DNA of 64,000 nucleotides, taken from positions 1,594,619 to 1,658,618 of the forward strand of contig CM021322.1 in the NCBI GenBank assembly GCA_010645155.1, read 5' to 3'. The notes beneath the pieces are model-generated. The model saw nothing but the letters and a program-made list of their open reading frames with translations. It was not told the DNA's origin and did no database searches. Position 1 is the stretch's first letter, and each line of letters begins with the position of its first letter. Below are positions 12,629 through 23,236 of this stretch, piece by piece. The translations under genes were made by a program, and so were the position numbers. The stretch is from Tigriopus japonicus (Eukaryota; Arthropoda; Copepoda; Harpacticoida; Harpacticidae).

Positions 12629-14263
12629 AAGAACACAAACTTAAGCTTTTGCTTTATGTAGGGTAATTCAATACATATATGGACAAAAAATAACTGGTTG
12701 CTTCAAGAACGAGTTTTAAAAAGTTGTTCTTGATTCGCATGTTTGGTCACATTAACTGTCCGCCCAACAGGTGTGAGGGCAACATTTTCCTCATAAGTTC
12801 AACGTATTCCGTCCCGCTTGCCAAATCAGCCTGAATAAAGCTTGCACGCTATCTAGTGATTAATAAATGATCTAAGATGTGAGCAAGGATGATCAAATGT
12901 GAAGCTGTCATCTCATTCCAGCAAGAGCGAGGTATGGGTGGAACAAGGAGAAATACTGTACAGGCAGCTTTCAATAACTAAGGGCTCATGTTTTCTGCTT
13001 TCGAAAACTAGCTTCATCAAGCTCTTCTTGACTATAACTGAGACGGAGTCAAGTTCAAATGCAGTTCAATATGTGTGGTCAGCATGTTGAAATCACAACA
13101 AGAAATACAGGTCACAGCCTACTGCTGGTCACCTCTAAAATTTTGTTAGCTGTATTACGCTTGCCAATACACGGCCGAGGTGTGACTGACTAGTGATGTG
13201 ACTTGGGCAAGTAATGAGTCATCACAGACATCCAAGAACAAGTTGTTGACAAGCATTACTTGGGCAATACACCAATACACTTGGCAAGCTCAAGGAACAT
13301 TGGAAGATGCAGTTGCCGGCAGTTGCTCTTGGAAGAGTTAAGATACTTGCAGTGTGACTTAGAAGAAAAAATGTCAAGTTGCATTTTCGATGATCTTTTG
13401 ACCTTAATAATTTAGCAATAAATAGTGGAAGTGAAACAAAAAATATTTCAATTTGCATAGCATTTGCAAAACCATGTTTTTTTTGTTTCTGGTTCTAGGC
13501 CACACATGAATGCACTGTTGAGGCTAATCAAGACCGAGATCTAGAAGTCACACTTCCGGAACAATCTCGTTTACTCAGAGTTGCCGGCATGAAAAAGTAA
13601 AATGCCATATATTTTTTTAGTATTCTCGAAATCTTTTGCATTTCCCCATGTGAGAGAATTGAAGTGTGTAATTTTCTTAAAAATACATCCTTTCAAAGGT
13701 GTGGGCCTTATTTAGCTGAATCAGCCTGGTTTAGTGAGATTCGCATGGCAAGTTTATTCTTCTTCATTCTTAGCAAATTTGGCAAACCTGTTAGCTGGGA
13801 AAAGTACTTGTACAGACACCCAAGCTATGCCAAGCTCAGCAAGCCCAAGCATTGTGTCAGTACAGCTTGCCCAATCTCTTGTTTGCCCCCCATCACTATG
13901 ACTGACATGTTTGGGTGCAGTTCGAAACCTAAGTGTGACTACAAATAGAACTCGAAATCGAACTAGTTCGAGTGTTGCCACATTGGTCCCTGTTTAGGTC
14001 TTTTCAAAAAGTTCAATACAACCTGCCCTTTTTAACAGTGACAAACTTCCGAGTCAAAACTGTCAGCACTCCTGGTTCGAAACACATCACTGCTCCTTAA
14101 TGCTTAAAAGTCAGTTAGTGAGTAGCCAGTACTGATGGAAAAAAAACAATCTTTCAATCTTTCTCACGCGAGGTTGCTAGCTTTAGGTTTGCCATCACCC
14201 ATCACATAGTACAACATCTTGCAAAATCAAGAAGCAAGTTCCTTCTACATAGCGCCCCTGAGC

Positions 14264-14613
14264 CAAAGACGAATAAAGCAAGGGGTGCCACTTGCGCTCA
14301 CATTCAGAAGAAAGCCTTTTTCCTCATGGAATTCAGCCGACAAATGATAGACGCTGAAGGCTAATTGGCAGACCTAGTTGGGCAACCTATCGTGAATATG
14401 ATTGAAGATTGGATTGTTTCCATCACTAGTAGCCAGATCTCTTTTGTAGATGAAGACTTCTGGAAAGACTTTAGGGTGGATGGAAGAACAATTTCGTTCA
14501 CCCACTCAAAACAGTGCTTCCACACACTGCTCTTAAGTACGCGTCTGGTTAACGCAGAAACTAGTTTATTGATGGATCCCTCAAGCGTAAGACCAAAGGA
14601 GGCAAACATTTAG
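14264..14613 (+). pseudogene. Decayed open frame inside the repeat block, unknown protein
   Basis: One frame runs for about 115 codons with a single TAA near 14362. It continues through 14613 with a plausible protein composition (HIQKKAFFLMEFSRQMIDAEG, later VDEDFWKDFRVDGR). It lies within the outer hAT-like copy in the part missing from the inner copy, so it could be a remnant of a transposase or a captured exon. I do not recognise the family; chance cannot be excluded. Confidence 0.25.
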
Positions 14614-14770
14614 ATATTTGAGCTGATCATAGAAACAGTCCACGGAAACGGAAACTAATTGGTTTAGTAGAGACCCAAAGATGTCAGATTACCTCGCGTC
14701 TGTATAAACTAAGCGTTTACAAGCTACTCCAACAGTATTTCTCCTTGATGTGAGCTGATGCAAAGTCAAT

Positions 14771-16113
14771 CAGTGCTCTCAGATTTTTTTCGTCAAAATT
14801 ACTTAAAAAATCGTCAAATTACCCAGAAAATTACCCAAGCTTTGACTTTTTACAAAAAATTACCAAACTTTTTTATTAAACTTTTTTAACTTCTTTATTT
14901 TGATTACTTTATGATGTTTTCAACACTTGTTTTTTGATATTTAAAGGTTTAAAAATTTTCAAACCAAATGACAAGACAGCCATTGCAAGAAATTATCCTA
15001 ACAAAGCAATTGTGAATTGTTCCTAATAGAACATGCTGTTCACTTGGTGCTACTGCTTGGACACTTGAAACAAGATTTTCAAATGCAATAAGTTGTCCTA
15101 TCTTATGAGTGGTCCATGCAAGATCTTGCAACACGAGGTAGAACGAGTTCATTTTCCGCCTACAGTTGCCTGAATTTCAAAGATGCATAACTTTTAACTC
15201 CTTTGCTCAATTGAGCTGAAAAAAATGTAGATAAATTCTTTAAAATATCAATAACAGCTCCTGTAAAATATAACACATTCTTGTGAATGGGATTAAGGAT
15301 GATCAAATGTGAAGCTGTCATCGCAATCCAGCAGAAGTGAACTAGGGCGCATCAGTTTATTGAGCGACAGTATCATAACAAGGTGAAATACTTTACAGGC
15401 AGCTTGCAAAAGCTAAGGGTTCATATTCTCTGCTTTCAAAAACCTAGTTTCATCCAGCTCTTCTTGACTATGATTGAAACAAGGTCAAGTTCAAATATAT
15501 TGATGTGCAGTCAGCTTGTTGAAATCAAAACAAGAAATACTGTCCACAGCTTACAACTGATCACCTCCAAAATTTTGTTTGTTGGATTACACTTGCCATT
15601 ATGCCTTAGCGTTTACAAGCTACTCGTGCAGTATTTCTCCTTGATGTGAGCTGATGCAAAGACCATGCTAATCTTGCACTTTTGGGGCTTGTTTGCACCT
15701 ACTTTTTGGCCTATTTTTCTGAACCGTGCCTACCTAGTCTGTGTTTTTGTTGTAAATTGCGCTATTTCCCCTCATATATCTGGAGGCACTGTAAGGATGT
15801 GTTGCGTTGCGACAATGGTCCTTGTTCAGGTTTCTGGGCCAGAAAGATTACGTCACACTGACTTTTTCTAGGGAAGTGACATAAACTGTGAGTCAAAAAT
15901 GGCAGCACTGAAAATTCAAAACACAATAAACTTATCAAACTTTTTTCGCAAAAAATTACCCTGCATGAACAAAATTTAGGTGTCCATGAGCTTGGACTTC
16001 AAAATTACCCAAATTTCGGTGTTTCTGACTGAACTTTTTCTGAATTTTTGACCCCCAAAAGGGGATCAAAAAGTACCTAGATTTGGTAATATTACCCAAA
16101 TCTGAGAGCACTG
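14771..16113. mobile_element. Non-autonomous hAT-like element with perfect 8-bp TSD
   Basis: The termini CAGTGCTCTCAGATTT (14771-14786) and its exact reverse complement (16098-16113) are flanked on both sides by AAGTCAAT (14763-14770 and 16114-16121). An 8-base duplication with CAG...CTG ends is the hallmark of the hAT superfamily (established knowledge). The 1343-bp interior encodes no transposase. It sits inside an older copy of the same family (11330-16440). Confidence 0.88.
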
Positions 16114-16494
16114 AAGTCAATCCTCCCATGGATGCAGAGTCTCCTTATCTTGCTTGCACTCTTGCGCCAATTTTGCACTTTTTGGGGTTTAGTTGGCGCG
16201 AAAATTTAGTCACTCTAAGCTGTAAATTGCGCTTTTTGAAAAATATTGGCGCCTTTCCCCCTCATCTATCTGGAGGCATTGTAAAGAAGTGCTTAGAGTT
16301 CGATGATATGAATTTTGGCAAAGTGTTGCGACATTGGTCCTTGTTTAGGTTTTTGGGCCAGAAATATTACCTCACACAGACTTTTCCTAAGGAAATGACA
16401 AAAACTCTGAAAAAATCTATTTCAAAAATGCAATATATATGATTTTTTTTTTACTAAGGGTCTACACTTGGTCACTGTATTGGTGTTATATGCA

Positions 16495-17856
16495 TTAACA
16501 AAAACGGTTCAACGCTAAGTTTTGACTTACCCACTTTCCTGACCCTGTCCGACTTTGATCTAAACATTCGTGATTAGGGGCAAGACGATTATTTGGTGGT
16601 GGTGGTGGTGGTAGGGCTGGTTGGGTCTGGCGCTGCAGGGGAAGGAGTGTTCCATCTACTCCGAGATGGGTACAGCCTTTTGTGAATGGATCCAAAGGGT
16701 CCGAATCTCTTATTGTGATAGGTTGTTTTGATGGGTTGTGGTACTTCTTTAAAGAATCGTGATGTCTCCACAACATGGACCTTGTATGCTCGCCTGTTAT
16801 GCCGTACGTGAATCCCCTTGTTTCCACAATAAGAAAAACCTCCTCCCTGTATGCGCTTTCCAGTTTCCGGGGTCGGTCATATCTGAAAACCAGAACAAGA
16901 TCCCCCTGAACAAAAGGCTTATTTGTCCTCCACTTTCCTGCATTTGTGTTACTAGCGGCCTCCCTTCTCACATTGATGTCCCGTTGGCGAACATTGTCCA
17001 ATGTCTCTGAGTGCGCCTGTTCTTCCATGACTGATGGAAACTGGTCCAGGAAATAAGGCATCATCACTGAAGCAGGTGTTTTCCCAGTAGCTGGCTGTGG
17101 GGTAGATCGCAGGTCCATAAGCACAGAGGCCAGAACCGGTCAGAACCTGTTCTAACAGCTTACCAGAGGCCTCTGCAACCTTTGTTGCTTGAGCGATTGC
17201 TTTCATGGCACACTCAGCAGGGTTAGACTGAGGATGAAGGGGAGGTGTCCGTATATGTGTAATGCCTTGGTCTGTGCAGAAAGCCTCAAATTTTTGGAAC
17301 CAAAAGGTGGCCCATTATCAAAGCGGACTTGAGTGGGTATTCCATATGTGACCCACATACGTCTGAGCGCAGGGAGCACACAATCAGCTGATGTAGACCG
17401 CACCACGGCCGCCTCAACAAATCTGGTCAGGTCACACCGAGCCACTACGACATGACGCCCATCAGGAATTGGCCCAAACAAGTCCACTGACACAGTGTGC
17501 CATGGCGTAGGTGGACACGCATGTGGTTGTATTTTGGCTCGTTGTGTGTTCTTTTTATATCTTTGACAATGGTCGCAGACGGTCATGTGTCTCTCCACAC
17601 TTTTGTCCACGTACGTTTGGAAGGATTCGTGGTGGCCTTGCCTTGCTTCTACAAGACTAATGAAAGCATTGTATTCATCAGTGACCTCCCTGTATCTGTG
17701 CGATAGAATATTCTTGATGTCTTGAAAAGTGACGTTTGATCCAGTGGGATCATGAATGTCAACTCTCCTGAGTTCCTTTCGTATTTGGATACCCCCATAC
17801 ATACAGAGGAGCTGCCTCTTGAAGAGGTCCAGACGTTCTGGTGCACCTAGGATGTC
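16495..17856 (-). pseudogene. Gypsy-type retroelement: gag part joined to integrase, internally deleted
   Basis: On the minus strand 17856-17620 encodes the second part of a Gag capsid-like protein. The same frame then passes straight into the last Cys pair of an integrase zinc domain (CDHCQRYKK near 17560) and the integrase core, with its first two catalytic Asp residues visible (SVDLFGP and RFDNGPP). Protease, reverse transcriptase and RNase H are missing, so an internal deletion has fused gag to integrase. After ~17280 the frame shifts and the rest of the integrase C-terminal region, ending in a proline run encoded by a GGT repeat, is read from 17124 to 16495. The element is non-functional. 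A 3' LTR was not found. Confidence 0.8.
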
Positions 17857-18824
17857 GGCGCGCGGTAAAAAGGTCACAGGGTAAAAAGGTCACGGTAAAT
17901 AGGTCACAGTAAAAAGGTCACCGTAAAACGGTCACGGTAAAAAGGTAACAAGGTAAAACGGTCACGGTAAATAGGTCACGAGGTAAATAGGTCACGGTAA
18001 AAAGGTCACAAGGTAAATAGGTCACGGTAAAAAGGTCACAGTAAATAGGTCACAGTAAGAAAGTCAAAAGCAGAAAAGGCACAATGTAACTTCAAATTGA
18101 AATGATTTTCAAAAAATGTTGTTGAGCACATAGACTGTATGCCATACAATCCATGTACAGTTGCCAGTACAGTTTTAATTCTTTAAATCTTCTCTGGCTT
18201 TGACGAATAAATAGTTTTTCGACAAATCGAGTACAAGATCATTCACATTAATCACCAATAACATATTTTTACGATTAAGAAAAATTAGCCCAACACCACA
18301 AATGATTGTAAAAAATATGATAAATTAAGTCCTTATTATTCTATTTTGAATTGTTATTGAATTGAGTTGCGACCACACCAACTTCAATTTTTGGTGTCAA
18401 CTTTTGAATAGTAACAACTGCAAATTACCTAATACCTTTGTTAAAGAGACACTCCTTGCTATTTGATTTGCTGAATTATTTGTTGCTTTTTAGTGTCATA
18501 CTGACGTTTTCTTAACGTCCAGTTAATCCCATGATTGATAAATCGTCTCAACCTCAGTTAAAGTATGATGTTTAGCCCAACAACATTATGTGTGTGCAAT
18601 GATTGCAAGACCTTTTCTTCGTGTGACCTTTTTACCTTGTGACCTTTTTATTGTGACCTATTTACCATGTGACCTTTTTACTGTGACCTATTTACCGTGT
18701 GACCTTTTTACTGTGACCTATTTACCGTGTGACCTTTTTACTGTGACCTATTTACCACGTGACCTTTTTACTGTGACCTATTTACCTGTGACCGTTTTGC
18801 TTGTGACCTTTTTACCTACAATCC
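17857..18824. mobile_element. Foldback-like element with tandem-repeat inverted arms
   Basis: The left arm (17857-18056) holds about 14 tandem copies of a 14-16 base unit, GGTAAAAAGGTCAC or GGTAAATAGGTCAC. The right arm (18610-18824) carries about 13 copies of the complement. The ~550-bp AT-rich centre has no gene. GGATGTC flanks the element on both sides (17850-17856 and 18825-18831). The insertion splits the gag of the minus-strand gypsy relic, and taking out the element plus one GGATGTC leaves that gag in frame. Drosophila FB elements have the same architecture (established), but relatedness is not claimed. Confidence 0.8.
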
Positions 18825-18975
18825 GGATGTCTCCCTCTCTTACTGGGGGTGCGTTTGACATGGAGAAAGCGAGTTCAAATTGGTTTAACCATTCACTCCA
18901 ATGAAGGTGACGGTCCTCTACGGGGTTCATCTCGGGGTTCCATGGCGGAAAGCTGGACCAGGGATTTGATGCCAT
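18825..18975 (-). pseudogene. N-terminal gag piece of the gypsy relic
   Basis: Starting at the ATG at 18975, about 50 codons read as a Gag N terminus (WNPEMNPVEDRHLHWSEWL, then a segment ending in EGDI) before the foldback insertion at 18824. The rest of the same gag resumes at 17856. It is in frame with that part once the insertion and one target duplication are disregarded. Confidence 0.7.
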
Positions 18976-19066
18976 GATCGTATCATGGGTGTGATGGGTT
19001 CGTGTCCGAGCCCGGTGACGTGGTTAACTCGAGTGGAAGTTTGTATAGATGTCTTTTGATTGAAAT

Positions 19067-19084
19067 GGGCCCGGCTGTCGCCAT
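19067..19084 (-). other. Candidate primer-binding site of the gypsy relic
   Basis: About 90 bases upstream of the gag start (minus strand) lies TGGCGACAGCCGGGCCC. It starts with TGG as expected for pairing with a tRNA CCA end, and is preceded by a CA that could close a 5' LTR. No second LTR copy was found to confirm the LTR, so this is a guess from position and sequence type. Confidence 0.25.
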
Positions 19085-20887
19085 TTGAAATAAAGAAGTT
19101 CAGATGGCAAACCCAAACATATATTTAAACGTTAGCACTACATACCATGGGTACAAGTCATATAATTTTTCTTCCCTTACCCCTGGTCTCAACTGCTGAC
19201 TCCCGTACGTATGTATATGCGTAGTGTGTTCTTCAAGGTTCGTTTTCGCATTGTCAGCTAGCTGAGTACTTGATCTACCGATTTGCTTTCTGGGTCAGTT
19301 TGGAAGATTCCGATACTTCAATTATTTTGTCCAAAAAGTTTGTTTGTTTAGATCAACCAGTAAAATGAATTTGCAAGGCGAGCCAGGCTTGGAAACTGCG
19401 TATAGAGTTAGATTGTAAGGGTAATAGTCAGCCAGGATGGAACCTTCTGCAAAAATAATATGCGCTATTCTCACCCAAGTCGAATCAGACTGCAGACTCA
19501 CGCATGTCTTAAATACTCTCTTTTCCTCTTCATTTTTTAATCAGAAGAGCTAACTTTTTGATATTAATTTTCATAACATGTTTTGATTAAGCTTTATGAA
19601 AAAGGTAAGTAAACTGTTAAGACAACACCCATGTCCTCGATTTGTTGGACTCCAACACCAAGCTGGATATTAAGATACTCAATAAAAAGATACCTTCTAT
19701 TATTTTTATCAAAAAACTGTACTAGAAAGAAATGAAATACAAAAAATATTGCTGTTGACGGAAAACATTTTGATATTCAAGTACAATTGTGCTCTCAAAA
19801 TATGAGAAAGCCAATTTTCATTGAGATTTTCACCTTTCGTTTTCTTATTTCTATGAATCGCCTGAGCTTTTGTGGTGTGCGTTCAAATCTTAAAAGAAAT
19901 CCAACAATTGATATTTTTCAAAAAAAGTTAGGATATTTTCAGGAATTTAAATATTTTAGGCCAAATTCGCGAATAAAAAGGATAAATAAAGGCGGAAGGT
20001 GCAAAAAGGCAAAAAAAAGTTTATGTTACCGGAAATCTTTTTTGCACTTTTTTCCCGCTCCTAGTTATGACCTAACATGTAGATTCGAACAATTCGTGTC
20101 GACTTCAGTCAACTCTCTATAAAGTGGGCACAACTTACATTTGTGTTTTCTTTGTTGAATTACAGTGTTGTCATCATATCCGTATTGTTTGAAATGTTCT
20201 AACATTTTTTCCAAGTGTCTTCAACAACTCGCCTACTAAAATAATGCGTGATATTTTGGTGCCTTAGCCACCAAGGCAAACCGTACGACATCTATCCTAC
20301 CAGACTATGTACTATTTTCTGTGTTTTTTGTACTATTGTCTCTAGTGGGGTAGGCCAAGGACATGGGTAGGCTTGTAACGTTGTTCTAAAGAAATCTTTG
20401 GGCTATCGTGTGAGAGATCCGGTAGGATTTTTTGTTTACCCTTGACATTTTTATTACAAAAACTAACCACACTTCTTTTTTTATTAGCAGAATGACACAA
20501 AAGTATCCATTTTGTTCTTCATACTTTTTACGAGCCTGCACTTCAGATGGGCGTTTAACTCACAATATCTGTCCTCTTAACACACCCCACCTCTAGATAA
20601 AAGTTGTTGTGGGAGCCTCTCTAATCCCAAGTTACACAGAGTGAAGAGATTCACGTTATTGATTTCGAATAGTTGAGTGAGGGAGGAGTGATCCAATCTA
20701 CCCTGTTAAAGAACTCGAGGTTATTTGGCTTCGTCACTTTGCCCTCGCTTCCCATGAACATTGGAAAAATAAACCCAAAGTGCCCTTTCCTGCTCAATAC
20801 CTGTTTGCTTTAGGTTTCCTCAGATAAAATTTGTGGTCAAGCAAAAGAGATCAACTCTGGAATTGTCTCAGTCATCGATCATTCGTC
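19085..20887. other. Intergenic, no supported gene
   Basis: AT-rich spacer between the gypsy relic and the DUF2891 gene. Its near part may contain the relic's 5' LTR. A 111-codon open frame at 19787-20122 lacks any recognisable motif and is Lys/Phe-rich, as expected for chance in AT-rich DNA. The promoter and 5' UTR of the gene at 20888 must lie in the last part, but I can point to no specific element. Confidence 0.5.
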
Positions 20888-23236
20888 ATGAGTGTTAAAC
20901 GGTTTCCATCATTGTTCCTTATGTTATTTCTGTGGACAGCCGTGTTCTGTGGTTTGGTGCCAAGCATCTCGGGTGAAGATGATTTGGTAATCGATTATGA
21001 GACAGCCGAACGATTGGCCGGCCTTCCTCTGGCTTGCTACAATCAAGAATTCCCCCACAAGTTCGGCTTGACGTACAATGGAATCCAAGAGCTGAATAGT
21101 CCCCAAGCGATTCACCCCATATTCTATGGTTGTTTTGATTGGCACTCGGCCGTTCACGGCCACTGGCTCTTGGCAGCCATCCTGAATAAATTCCCTGACA
21201 CGGACTTGGCCCAAAGGATAATCACTCTCTTTGATGAACAATTCCAGGCAAGACAACAACGCTTAAAACTACCTTGTAATCATAGAAAATAACATTCCCT
21301 AGATCTTGATCACCGAGTGGATCATTGTTCCAAGGACGTAGTGAAGAGCCATTTCATGGAAGATGATTAAATGATCTAAAAGGCCATTATTTCGGCTTTG
21401 CAAATGTTTTTGTTATGAATTCTGCATAAAGATAAGATAATCCAAGGATTCAAACAATCCTGCTGGATTTTTAGTAAGTTATAGGTTTAGAAATGTTAGG
21501 ATATGTAGGTTACAAAGTACATTGTTTCCGATCTCCTTTTAAAAACAGATTTAGCAATGCAATTTTTGAGGGAAAGTTTCCAACCATCCAGATATCCTTC
21601 CTCAAACTTAACCATTCAGTATTGTGACACGGGAAGCATTTCGTTGACGTAAACTTGCTCAAGTTTTGGTATTTTGGCTCGAATTTTGTTGCATTGCTTC
21701 GTTAAGTGCAAATAAGATACGTTTGTGCTGGGCCAAGTATTTGACATTCAAGAACCAGTAAGACTGAAAACCCAAATCGTAAATCGCGTTTTATCGCATT
21801 GCTTGATTGAATTACAACCATGAAAGGAAAAAGACTTAAAAGTACTGCGCATGTAGCGGACAAGAAGATTGATCAGTCTTTCAAAACGAGACCTTTGAAC
21901 AAAAGTCATGTTTCACGTTCCATTTTTTGTTTCAGGAAGACAAGGTAGCTGGCGAGATGGAAATTTTTACTCAAGAACACAACAAAGCCTTCGAGCGAAC
22001 TTATGGATGGGCCTGGTTCTTGAAGTTGCATGGCGAACTTGAACAGAACCCCCAAAATCAGGAACGAGGCTGGAGTCGCATTCTCCAACCCATGGCTGAT
22101 CATTTGGTGCAGAAGTACCAAAACTTTCTGCCTTCATTGGTTTATCCAATTCGAGCTGGGGAACATCCAAACACCGCATTTGGACTCATTTTTGCATACG
22201 AATACGCCCAGAGTGAGTAGGACGACAACAGGCAGAGAAAAAAATATCAAACAGGAAGCCAAAAACCTGCTTTTGGACTGCATTTGCTTCAACCACGTCT
22301 CGTCATGTCTAACTCAGGATGATAATGGTGTTGCATTGCAGAGCACAATCTTGAGGAGTTGACGGATTTAATCTCGTTCAATGCAACCGGTCACTTCCAA
22401 AATGACGCGAATTGCCCTTTGGGGTGGGAACCCAGTGGCTCGGACTTTTTATCGCCCTGTTTACAAGAGGCTGAGCTCATGGGAAAACTCAGCAATGTGG
22501 ATCAACCTGACGAGTTTCATGAATGGATCCAGAAGTTTCTACCCAACCTGTTTGATCCTGACTTTGTTCTCGAGCCTGGTGAGTGGGATATTTTTTGGGT
22601 TTGAGGCGTTGGTTCCAAGAAATGTATCCATTGAGATGTTCGTATTCTATTTTTCTCCTCATTCTTTGTTCCTTTCTTCTTTCTTCCCCAGGGCATGTCA
22701 TTGATCGTACCGATGGGAAACTTGTTCATCTAGATGGAGTGAACTTTTCACGAGCTTGGAACCTCTACTCGTTGATCAAGACTTTGCCCAAGAATGACAC
22801 CATAAACCGGTAAATTTGGCTAAGAAATATCCAGCGTGTGTTACGTGTAAGTTGCAGAAGAACCTCGAGTATGTTTATACCCTGTATTGTTGGTTCAACA
22901 CAATGGCCTCGATTTCCAAATTCGGCCTTTTCTTTGAAGTTTCATTTCGATTCCAACGCTTTTTTGAAGAGTATACTGAAAAAACGAAGCCCTTCATCAG
23001 ACGAGAAAGGCGTCCAAGAAGTTTTTCTTGCTTTATGTAAGCCTCACGAGTTGACCCTTGAGTCTGCACTTGTTCGTTTCAGATCAAAGTTTCTTGCGAT
23101 GGGCGATGAACACATTCGTGAATCCATGGAATCTGTGGTGGGGAGTGATTATGCTGGGGCCCATTGGTTGGCCTCATTTTTATTCTATGCATTGCAAGTG
23201 AGAGAGCATGCCCTAGAGGAAATGTACACCTACTAG
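20888..23236 (+). CDS. Secreted DUF2891-family protein (five exons, complete)
   Basis: Exons 20888-21247, 21936-22212, 22342-22578, 22692-22809 and 23083-23236 join in phase to 382 codons, 381 residues. Intron 1 has a GC donor (CAG|GCAAGA); the others are GT-AG. Residues 1-29 form a signal peptide ending near SISG|ED. Hallmark blocks of the family follow in order: FYGCFDWHSAVHGHWLL (79-95), RTYGWAWFLKLHGEL (141-155), YPIRAGEHPNTAF (190-202), CPLGWEPSGSDFLSPCLQEA (237-256), DGKLVHLDGVNFSRAWNL (299-316) and GAHWLASFLFYAL (356-368). From memory DUF2891 (PF11199) is a bacterial family of unknown function, so no reaction is assigned. The many conserved His, Trp and acidic residues suggest an enzyme or a sugar-binding all-alpha fold (inference). 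ATG 20888 was chosen because the signal peptide follows at once. It has host-like introns, so if acquired from bacteria it is old. Confidence 0.87.

Larger units (their letters stand above)
11330..16440. mobile_element. hAT-like element, outer copy (truncated at right)
   Basis: It begins CAGAGCTCTCAGATT, a one-base variant of the terminus of the intact copy at 14771. The next ~500 bases match 14771-15290, and 12887-13150 match 15294-15606. 14710-14765 plus 16122-16420 match 15606-15890. The outer copy is therefore interrupted by the MITE at 12118, by the complete sister element at 14771-16113, and by extra sequence at 13160-14700. The counterpart of its right terminus is missing. No intact transposase is present. 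Confidence 0.6.

Noticed and set aside
18980..19030. tRNA-like GGGTTCG...CC segment
   Set aside because: The five-pair T stem does not form and no D or anticodon arm could be laid out.
19787..20122. 111-codon frame upstream of the DUF2891 gene
   Set aside because: Rich in Lys, Phe and Arg from AT-rich DNA, with no motif.
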